Assembly: GCA_036830905.1 (NCBI GenBank) | Contig: DAISNS010000015.1 | Coordinates: 1 to 26,850 of the forward strand | Origin: Thermocaproicibacter sp002397355 | GTDB lineage: Bacteria > Bacillota > Clostridia > Oscillospirales > Acutalibacteraceae | DNA length: 26,850 nucleotides | Reading direction: 5' to 3' | Shown: piece by piece, positions 20,837 to 26,850 of the stretch | Numbering within the stretch: position 1 is the first letter of the stretch | How the letters are laid out: each line of letters starts with the position of its first letter | Translations under genes and position numbers: made by a program | The notes under the pieces: model-generated | What the model was told of the DNA's origin: nothing | What the model saw: the letters and a program-made list of their open reading frames with translations, nothing else | The model's database searches: none

Positions 20837-21993
20837 CGAAAAGCAGAAACTCCAAGATCCTTTACGCCGCGTTCGCGGTCCTGATGGCCGTGCTGGGCGC
20901 CAGCGATGCGCTGCGCGGCGTGCTCGCGCCCGTTTTCAAGGCCCATTTCGCGCTGAGCATGTCGCAGGTTTCCATGGTCGTCACCGCAAGCTACGCGGGC
21001 AATTTCGTCTTCCTGTTCTTCGGCGGAAAAGTGCTGGACCGCGCCCCGCGCAAACCGGCCGTCCTCCTTTGCGGGCTGGTATGGGCGGCCGCGGTCTGCC
21101 TTTTCGCGCTGACGGACAGCTACCCCTGCCTGCTGGCGGGAATGTTTTTCGCCCTGGGGGCGTCCACGCTTCTGGGCACCGCCGTCACCCTCACCACCCC
21201 GCTCCTGTTCGCGTCGTCGCCCGCCACGCTGGTGAACGTGCTGTTTTTCGTGCAGGGCATCGGCACCGTGAGCAGCCAGGGCATTGCGGGGAGCCGCGTC
21301 ACCGGGTTCGGCGCCTGGCGCGCGGTCAACGTTCTCCTGCTTTGCCTGGGGGTCGCCGCAATGGGGGTGATCCTTTTCTGCCGCTTTCCGCAGAAGTCCG
21401 CCGCAGTAAAGCGCGTCCCGCCCGTCAAAGTCCGGGTAAACCGCACTTTTCTGGCCATGCTGCTGATCTTCGGTTTTTACTTCATCGCGGAGCACGGCGT
21501 GATGAACTGGCTGGTCAGCTACGCGATGTCCGAGTTTTCCCTGCCGCAGGGAACCGCGGCGGGCTATACGGCGGCGTTTTTCGCCTGCGTCATGGGCGGG
21601 AGGTTCCTGTTCAGCCCGCTGACGGACCGGCTCGGCGTCTTCCGCTGCATGAAGCTCTTTTCGGCGGCGGCCGCGGTCCTGTACGCCGCCGGCGTCCTGC
21701 TGGGCGCGGGCGGCCTGTGGCTGCTGGCGGCAAGCGGCGTCTTTTTCTCGATCCTGTACCCCACGCTCGTGTTCAGCGTATCGCTGCTCTGGCCGGCGGA
21801 GGTCTCCTCCGGCGTATGCGGGACGCTGCTCAGCGTCGCGTCCCTGGCCGATATCGGCTTCAACGCGGGCTTCGGCCGCCTGGTGGACCTGGCGGGGTTC
21901 CACACCAGCTTCTGGATCATGCCGCTTTCCATGGCGGCCTGCGCGGTCCTGCTGTTCCTGCTCTGCAAACGGAAAAGCGGCGCGCGGGCGTAA
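20833..21993 (+). CDS. Major facilitator superfamily transporter
   Basis: A 386-residue polytopic membrane protein with about 12 hydrophobic segments in two halves, consistent with an MFS permease. The loop after the second segment reads GGKVLDRAPRKP, a weak form of the MFS motif A. The first helix (YAAFAVLMAVLGASDALRG) carries an acidic residue that could couple to protons. The ATG at 20833 is preferred over the TTG at 20776, because it overlaps the leader-peptide stop and begins just before the first membrane helix. It follows the cytoplasmic rhamnosidase by about 110 bp on the same strand, so uptake of rhamnose-containing glycosides is a reasonable guess, but sugar specificity is not readable and a drug-export role is possible. 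Confidence 0.82.
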   Translation: MTKSRNSKILYAAFAVLMAVLGASDALRGVLAPVFKAHFALSMSQVSMVVTASYAGNFVFLFFGGKVLDRAPRKPAVLLCGLVWAAAVCLFALTDSYPCLLAGMFFALGASTLLGTAVTLTTPLLFASSPATLVNVLFFVQGIGTVSSQGIAGSRVTGFGAWRAVNVLLLCLGVAAMGVILFCRFPQKSAAVKRVPPVKVRVNRTFLAMLLIFGFYFIAEHGVMNWLVSYAMSEFSLPQGTAAGYTAAFFACVMGGRFLFSPLTDRLGVFRCMKLFSAAAAVLYAAGVLLGAGGLWLLAASGVFFSILYPTLVFSVSLLWPAEVSSGVCGTLLSVASLADIGFNAGFGRLVDLAGFHTSFWIMPLSMAACAVLLFLLCKRKSGARA

Positions 21994-22067
21994 CCGTTCC
22001 CGCGGGGCCGGTGGGAACCGTCTGTTCCGAGCGGACGGCCGAAAAAGCGCTTTCCCTTATTAAGAAC

Positions 22068-22106
22068 GGCCCCGCCGGTCCATAATAATACCGCGCCGGC
22101 AGGGCC
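22068..22106 (+). other. Stem-loop upstream of the ABC exporter operon
   Basis: GGCCCCGCCGG (22068-22078) and CCGGCAGGGCC (22096-22106) pair with one mismatch around a 17-nt A/T-rich loop (CATAATAATACC). It lies in the 167-bp gap between the MFS gene and the exporter. There is no U-run, so it is not a clear terminator. The A/T-rich loop contains -10-like hexamers but no matching -35 box. Confidence 0.3.
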
Positions 22107-22160
22107 GGGCGCCATTTGTGAAAGGGGCCGCCGTATTTCTGAACGGCGGGAGAAACGCAT

Positions 22161-23888
22161 ATGCTGAAACTGTCAAGGTATCTGAAGGGCTATCTCAAAG
22201 AATCCGTGCTCTCCCCCATTTTCAAGCTTCTGGAAGCCGCGTTCGAGCTTCTGGTCCCGCTCGTCGTGGCCGACATCATCGACAGGGGCATCGCCGGAAA
22301 CGACCGCGGCTACATTTACGGCCGCGGCGCGCTGCTCGTCGCCATGGGGCTCGTCGGGCTGTGCAGCGCCGTCACCGCGCAGTACTATTCCTCAAAGGCC
22401 GCGGCCGGATTCGGAACCGCGCTGCGCGACGACCTGTTCCGCCATATCATGGGGCTTTCCCGCGCCGAAACGGACGGGATCGGGCAGGCCACCCTCGTCA
22501 CCCGGATGACCAGCGACTCCAACCAGATCCAGAACGGGGTCAACATGTTTTTCCGCCTCGTCCTGCGCTCCCCTTTCATCGTGTTCGGCGCCATGCTGAT
22601 GGCGTACCGGATCAAGGGAGACGAGGGCCTCCTTTTCACCGGCGTGATCTGCGCGCTGTTCGTGATCGTGTTTTTCATCATGCGAAGCACCGTCAAACTG
22701 TACAGATCCGTCCAGAAAAAGCTGGACGGGCTGCTTTTGAAGACCTCCGAAAACCTGGAGGGCGTGCGGGTGATCCGCGCCTTCCGCAGGGAGGAACCGG
22801 AAAAAGCGGCTTACCGCTCGGCGGCCGAGGACCTGGCGGGGGAGCAGGTCAGGGTGGGCAGGATATCCGCGCTCATGAATCCGCTGACCTACGCGGCCGT
22901 CAACCTGGGCCTGGCCGCCGTCCTGCGGACGGGCGCCGTCCATGTAGACGCGGGCGACCTGACGCAGGGGCAGGTGGTCGCCCTGGTCAATTATATCTCC
23001 CAGATCCTGGTCGAGCTGATCAAGCTCGCGAACCTCATCATCCTGCTCGCCAAGGCTTCGGCGTGCGCGAAGCGCATCAACGAGGTGTTCGCGATCCAAA
23101 ACTCCATGGAGGACGGCACGCTGGACGCCACGGAGGCGGAACCCTCGGTGGAATTCCGGAACGTCGGCTTCGCGTACCCGGGCGCCGCGTCCGAATCGGT
23201 CAGCGACATCAGCTTCCGTGCGGCGCCCGGCGAGACCGTCGGCATCATCGGCGGCACCGGCTCCGGCAAGACCACCATAGCCAACCTGATCCCGCGGTTT
23301 TACGACGCCGGGCGGGGCGAGGTCGTCATAGGCGGGAGAAACGTCAGGGAATATACCGTGAGGTCGCTGCGGAAGCTCGTCGGCATCGTGGAACAGAACG
23401 CCCGCCTGTTCTCCGGCACGATCGGGGACAACCTCCGCTGGGGGGACGGAACGGCCGGGGACGGCGAGCTGACGCAGGCCGCGCGCACGGCGCAGGCGGC
23501 GGACGTGATCGCCTCCAAGGAAAAGGGGCTCGGCTCGGCCGTGGAGCAGAGCGGCAAAAACTTTTCCGGCGGCCAGAAGCAGAGGCTTTCCATCGCGCGC
23601 ACTCTCGCCGGAAAACCGCGGATCCTGATTCTCGACGACTCCTCCTCCGCCCTGGACTTCGCGACCGACGCGGCCCTGCGCAAAGCCATCCGGAGCGACT
23701 GCGCCGGAGCCACCGTCTTTCTCATCTCGCAGAGGGTCGCCACGATCCGGAACGCCGACCGCATCCTCGTGCTTGACGACGGCCGCATGGCGGGGTGCGG
23801 CAGCCACGCGGAGCTTTTGAAAAGCTGCGGGCTTTACCGGGAGATCTGCCTGTCGCAACTATCGGAAAAGGAGGCGCTCGGGGCATGA
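22161..23888 (+). CDS. Heterodimeric ABC exporter, degenerate-site subunit
   Basis: A 575-residue type IV ABC half-transporter: six membrane helices (about 1-310) then a nucleotide-binding domain. Walker A GGTGSGKTT (about 364-372), Q-loop VEQNARLF, signature FSGGQKQRLS and Walker B are visible. The catalytic glutamate after Walker B is Asp (D493 in ILDDSSSALD) and the switch His is Gln (Q524 in ISQRVATI). Both changes are typical of the degenerate site in LmrCD/BmrCD-type heterodimers, so this subunit pairs with the next one. Its signature motif is canonical and would complete the active site of the partner. ATGA overlap with the next gene gives stoichiometric synthesis. Drug, lipid or peptide export are all possible. 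Confidence 0.92.
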   Translation: MLKLSRYLKGYLKESVLSPIFKLLEAAFELLVPLVVADIIDRGIAGNDRGYIYGRGALLVAMGLVGLCSAVTAQYYSSKAAAGFGTALRDDLFRHIMGLSRAETDGIGQATLVTRMTSDSNQIQNGVNMFFRLVLRSPFIVFGAMLMAYRIKGDEGLLFTGVICALFVIVFFIMRSTVKLYRSVQKKLDGLLLKTSENLEGVRVIRAFRREEPEKAAYRSAAEDLAGEQVRVGRISALMNPLTYAAVNLGLAAVLRTGAVHVDAGDLTQGQVVALVNYISQILVELIKLANLIILLAKASACAKRINEVFAIQNSMEDGTLDATEAEPSVEFRNVGFAYPGAASESVSDISFRAAPGETVGIIGGTGSGKTTIANLIPRFYDAGRGEVVIGGRNVREYTVRSLRKLVGIVEQNARLFSGTIGDNLRWGDGTAGDGELTQAARTAQAADVIASKEKGLGSAVEQSGKNFSGGQKQRLSIARTLAGKPRILILDDSSSALDFATDAALRKAIRSDCAGATVFLISQRVATIRNADRILVLDDGRMAGCGSHAELLKSCGLYREICLSQLSEKEALGA

Positions 23889-25642
23889 AAAAAGCAAAAA
23901 GCTCCGCGCGCCGGGGAACCGTGCGGCGCATCCTCGGCCTGATGAAGCCGTACGCCCCGATGCTGATCCTGAGCCTCGTGCTGGCCGTGGCCGTCGTGAC
24001 GACCACCCTGACGATCCCCGTGCTCACCGGGCAGGCGGTGGACGCCATCCTCGGAAAAGGGAAGGTGAATTTCCCCGTTCTCGGTGAAATCCTGACGAAA
24101 ATGTGCCTCGTTCTGGGAAGCACCGCGGCTTTCCAGTGGTGCATGACGGCCCTCACGAACCGCGTGGCCTACGGCATCGTGCGGGATCTGCGCGTCGCGG
24201 CTTTCGCAAAGCTGCAGAAGCTCCCGCTGCGCTACGTCGACTCGCACAGCCACGGGGACGTGGTGAGCCGCGTCATCACCGACGTGGACCAGTTCTCCGA
24301 AGGCCTGCTCATGGGCTTCGCGCAGCTTTTCACCGGCGTGCTGACCATACTGATGACGCTCGCGTTCATGTTCCGGCTCAGCGCTTTCATCACGCTGGTC
24401 GTGATCTGCATCACGCCCCTGTCCATCTTCGCGGCCGGATTCATCGCCAGAAAGAGCTACGTCCATTTCCGGGACCAGTCCGTGAAGCGCGGCGCCATGA
24501 CGGCGATCGTGGAGGAGATGGTCGGCGGCCAGTCCTGCGTCGAGGCTTTCAACATGCAGGAGAAGGTGTGCGGCAAATTCAACGCCGCCGACGAGGACCT
24601 GCGCAGGGCCAGCTTCAAGGCGGTGTTCTATTCGTCCGTCACGAACCCGTCGACGCGCTTCGTCAACGCCCTCGTTTACGCCGGCGTTGGCATATCCGGC
24701 GCGCTTTCCGCCCTGGGCGGCGGGATCACGGTGGGGCAGCTCACCGCGTTCCTCAGCTACGCCTCGCAGTATGCGAAGCCGTTCAACGAAATCTCCGGCG
24801 TCGTGACGGAGATGCAGAATTCGGTGGCCTGCGCGCAGCGCCTGTTCGACCTCATCGACGAAAAAGAGGAGCCCGCCGACGCGGACGGTGCGGCGGTGCT
24901 GAAAGACGTGCGGGGAAACGTCGCGCTCCGGAACGTCCGCTTTTCCTACCGCCCGGACAAACCTCTCATCGAGGGGCTGGACCTGGAAGCGGAGCCGGGC
25001 CGGCGCATTGCGATCGTGGGGCCCACCGGATGCGGCAAGACCACGCTCATCAACCTGCTCATGCGGTTCTACGACGTGGACTCCGGCACTATCCGCGTGG
25101 ACGGGCACGATATCCGGAGCGTGACGAGAAGCAGCCTGCGCGGCTCCTACGGGATGGTGCTGCAGGACACCTGGCTCAAGCACGGCACCGTGCGGGAAAA
25201 CATCGCGATGGGAAAGCCGGACGCCTCCGGGGAGGAAGTGGAAGCCGCGGCCAAAGAAGCTTTCGCGCACGGATTCATCCAGCGCCTGCCGCGGGGGTAC
25301 GACACCGTGATCGGGGAAGACGGAGACGGCCTCTCGGCCGGCCAGAAGCAGCTCCTGTGCATTGCGAGAGTCATGCTCGCCGTCCCGCCGATGCTCATTC
25401 TCGACGAGGCCACGTCGTCGATCGACACGCGCACCGAGGCCTGCATCCAGAAGGCCTTCGACAAGCTCATGCGCGGAAGGACCAGCTTCGTGGTGGCACA
25501 CAGGCTTTCCACGATCCGCAACGCGGACCTGATCCTCGTGATGCGCGACGGGCGCATCATCGAGCGCGGCCGGCACGAGGAGCTGCTCGCGAAGGGCGGC
25601 TTTTACGCCATGCTGTACAACAGCCAGTTCGAGCCGTCGTGA
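23885..25642 (+). CDS. Heterodimeric ABC exporter, canonical-site subunit
   Basis: A 585-residue ABC half-transporter with a basic N-terminus, six membrane helices (about 25-320) and a nucleotide-binding domain with Walker A GPTGCGKTT (about 379-387), LQDTWLKHG Q-loop, Walker B LILDEATSSID with the catalytic Glu (about E506), and switch His in VAHRLSTI. Its signature is LSAGQKQ instead of LSGGQ. Together with the Asp/Gln changes in the first subunit, this gives one consensus and one degenerate ATP site, the usual heterodimeric exporter design. Start at 23885 is fixed by the ATGA overlap and an AAGGAGG site just upstream; the longer open frame from 23795 lies in the first gene. Confidence 0.93.
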   Translation: MKKAKSSARRGTVRRILGLMKPYAPMLILSLVLAVAVVTTTLTIPVLTGQAVDAILGKGKVNFPVLGEILTKMCLVLGSTAAFQWCMTALTNRVAYGIVRDLRVAAFAKLQKLPLRYVDSHSHGDVVSRVITDVDQFSEGLLMGFAQLFTGVLTILMTLAFMFRLSAFITLVVICITPLSIFAAGFIARKSYVHFRDQSVKRGAMTAIVEEMVGGQSCVEAFNMQEKVCGKFNAADEDLRRASFKAVFYSSVTNPSTRFVNALVYAGVGISGALSALGGGITVGQLTAFLSYASQYAKPFNEISGVVTEMQNSVACAQRLFDLIDEKEEPADADGAAVLKDVRGNVALRNVRFSYRPDKPLIEGLDLEAEPGRRIAIVGPTGCGKTTLINLLMRFYDVDSGTIRVDGHDIRSVTRSSLRGSYGMVLQDTWLKHGTVRENIAMGKPDASGEEVEAAAKEAFAHGFIQRLPRGYDTVIGEDGDGLSAGQKQLLCIARVMLAVPPMLILDEATSSIDTRTEACIQKAFDKLMRGRTSFVVAHRLSTIRNADLILVMRDGRIIERGRHEELLAKGGFYAMLYNSQFEPS

Positions 25643-25691
25643 CGGCCCCGCGGGTCTCTCGGGACGGCTTCCGCTTGAAATAAAAAACGGA

Positions 25692-25719
25692 CGGCAAAGC
25701 CTTGAAACGAGCTTTGCCG
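25692..25719 (-). terminator. Terminator of the opp operon
   Basis: CGGCAAAGC (25692-25700) and GCTTTGCCG (25711-25719) form a perfect 9-bp stem. Read on the minus strand it is followed by TCCGTTTTTTATTT, a good U-run, placing it after oppF, whose stop is at 25791. Confidence 0.7.
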
Positions 25720-25729
25720 CCGGAAGTGC

Positions 25730-25763
25730 AAGGGGGGCGCCGGCAAATTTGCCGACGCCCCTT
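25730..25763 (+). terminator. Stem-loop after the ABC exporter operon
   Basis: AAGGGG...CGGCAAA and TTTGCCG...CCCCTT form a long stem with a small internal asymmetry and a tight AATT apex. Followed on the plus strand by CGCTTTCG, a weak tail. Probably terminates the exporter transcript, and may also help stop convergent opp transcripts. Confidence 0.5.
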
Positions 25764-25790
25764 CGCTTTCGGGAACAGCGGACCGGCAGG

Positions 25791-26720
25791 TCAGGCCCAC
25801 TCCCCGAATTCTTTGTCCGTGCACCTGATATGGTGCGTGCCGCCGACCAGGTGGTCGGTCCCCTTGGCATAGTCGATCCCCGACGCGGCATAGTCGTAGG
25901 AGAGCGCCGTCCGCTTTTTCTCGACGATCGGGTTCGGGGACGGGATCGCGGAAAGCAGACTTTTCGTGTAGGGATGGACAGGATGCTCGAAGATCTCGTC
26001 CTTCGTGCCGGTCTCCAGCAGATAGCCGTGGTGCAGCACGCCGATGCGGTCCGAAATGTACTTCACCATCGAGAGGTCGTGCGCGATGAACAGATAGGCG
26101 GTCCCGGTATCGCGCTGGATGTCCCGCATCAGATTGACGACCTGCGCCTGGATTGAAACGTCCAGCGCGGAGATGCACTCGTCGGCGATGATGAGCTTCG
26201 GGTTCATGATCAGCGCGCGCGCGATGCCCACGCGCTGCCGCTGCCCGCCGGAGAACTGGTGCGGGTACCGTTCGGCGTGCTCCGGCGCGAGGCCGACTTT
26301 CTCCAGGAGCTTTTCCACTCTGCCCCGCCTTTCCCCGGCGCCGGAGCACATATGGTGGATGTCGAGCCCCTCGGCCACGATATCCCCCACCTTCCTGCGC
26401 GGGTTGAGAGAGGCCATCGGGTCCTGAAAGATCATCTGCATCTGCGTCCGCAGAAGGTTTTTCTGGCTCTTCGTCAGTTTGCCGCTGATGTCCTGCCCGC
26501 CGAAAACGATTTTCCCGGCCGTGGGCGTGTAAAGCCGGATCACGCTGCGGCCGATCGTCGACTTGCCGCTGCCGGACTCCCCGACGAGGCCGTAGGTCTC
26601 GCCCGGATAAATGCAGAAGCTGACGCCCTCCACCGCCTTGACCGTATATTTCCTGTCGATGGGAAAATACTGGCGCAGCCCCTCGACTTTCAAGAGGGGA
26701 ATATCACTCGTTGCCGGCAA
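25791..26720 (-). CDS. oppF: Oligopeptide/dipeptide ABC importer ATPase (OppF type)
   Basis: A 309-residue cytoplasmic ATPase that powers peptide uptake with OppD and membrane subunits OppB/OppC. Walker A GESGSGKST near residue 48-56, Q-loop IFQDPMASLNPR, signature FSGGQRQRVGIARAL, Walker B LIIADE and the switch His in IAHDLS are intact. The family-specific HPVHPYTKSLLSAIP segment and an extended C-terminal tail are present. The start is a TTG at 26720, with AAGGAGG 9 nt upstream, overlapping the end of oppD by 17 bases. Nickel, dipeptide or oligopeptide substrates cannot be separated on this evidence. Confidence 0.92.
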   Translation of the reverse strand: MPATSDIPLLKVEGLRQYFPIDRKYTVKAVEGVSFCIYPGETYGLVGESGSGKSTIGRSVIRLYTPTAGKIVFGGQDISGKLTKSQKNLLRTQMQMIFQDPMASLNPRRKVGDIVAEGLDIHHMCSGAGERRGRVEKLLEKVGLAPEHAERYPHQFSGGQRQRVGIARALIMNPKLIIADECISALDVSIQAQVVNLMRDIQRDTGTAYLFIAHDLSMVKYISDRIGVLHHGYLLETGTKDEIFEHPVHPYTKSLLSAIPSPNPIVEKKRTALSYDYAASGIDYAKGTDHLVGGTHHIRCTDKEFGEWA

Positions 26721-26850
26721 TCAGACCAGCCTCCTTCTTCATGCGCGCGATGCGCGCCCGCAGCTCCGGCGGCATATCCACTTTCGGCGCGCGCCGATCG
26801 AGCAGCCAGGTGGCCGCATAGTGCGTGTCGGTAATCCGGAACATCGGCGG
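26704..26850 (-). CDS. oppD: Oligopeptide ABC importer ATPase (OppD type), C-terminal fragment
   Basis: Only the last 48 residues are in the window; the gene continues past the right edge. The segment MFRITDTHYAATWLLD followed by RRAPKV is the characteristic C-terminal tail of OppD/DppD proteins after the Cys/peptide-specific region. The stop TGA at 26706-26704 overlaps the start of oppF. Truncation is by the window edge, not a mutation. Confidence 0.85.
   Translation of the reverse strand, partial: PPMFRITDTHYAATWLLDRRAPKVDMPPELRARIARMKKEAGLIAGNE

Noticed and set aside
23834..25891. 685-residue minus-strand open frame
   Set aside because: Antisense shadow of the second ABC exporter gene and its terminators.
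1..26850. CRISPR arrays, tRNA/rRNA genes, insertion sequences, prophage genes
   Set aside because: No regularly spaced repeats, tRNA-like cloverleaf segments, transposase or phage proteins were seen.

Overview
The window looks like chromosomal DNA from a GC-rich Gram-positive anaerobe, most likely of the Clostridia. This is inferred from gene content: an NAD-type PyrD/PyrK dihydroorotate dehydrogenase, an aspartate transcarbamoylase with a separate PyrI, a KdpD with a c-di-AMP-like USP motif, a heterodimeric multidrug-type ABC exporter, strong Shine-Dalgarno sites and several GTG/TTG starts. Genes are packed, with many 4-base ATGA overlaps. I see no rRNA, tRNA, CRISPR array, insertion sequence or phage gene. 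One 14-base N gap (17398-17411) lies in the loop of a very strong hairpin.

Region 1 (1-9450) is an ion-homeostasis block. A lone unknown membrane protein (387-1130, minus) sits at the left. Next is a minus-strand operon (5525 to 1361) encoding a P-type ATPase with the membrane motifs of the Na+/K+- and H+/K+-ATPase (P2C) class, followed by two RCK/TrkA-type proteins. Divergent to it is a kdpD-kdpE pair, but no kdpFABC and no TrkH/KtrB channel is present in the window. The shared intergenic region has three same-orientation CATTAAG copies, two of them 11 bp apart, next to a putative pump promoter. The working hypothesis is a potassium-responsive module in which KdpDE controls a P2C-like pump coupled to RCK sensors.

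Region 2 (9482-15180, minus) is a pyrimidine operon in the order pyrC-pyrK-pyrD-pyrF-pyrE-pyrB-pyrI. It covers carbamoyl phosphate to UMP; carAB is not here. It has a near-consensus promoter and only about 25 nt of leader, leaving no room for a classical PyrR attenuator. An unusual terminator-like hairpin with a U-rich tail lies inside the pyrC coding sequence, at the end of a stretch of about 70 codons with atypical A/T-ending codon use.

Region 3 (15276-17354, plus) is a coupled pair: a PaaK/F390-synthetase-like adenylate-forming enzyme and an S51-family (peptidase E/cyanophycinase-like) hydrolase. Their substrate is unknown. A giant terminator hairpin containing the N gap follows.

Region 4 (17478-21993) holds a sugar-phosphate isomerase/epimerase-like TIM barrel (minus), then divergently a cytoplasmic GH78 alpha-L-rhamnosidase, a 24-codon leader peptide and an MFS transporter, suggesting uptake and intracellular cleavage of rhamnosides. 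A 13-bp-arm inverted repeat in the divergent promoter region is an operator candidate.

Region 5 (22161-26850) holds a heterodimeric ABC exporter (plus), then convergently the end of an oligopeptide importer operon (oppF complete, oppD truncated by the window edge), separated by back-to-back terminators.
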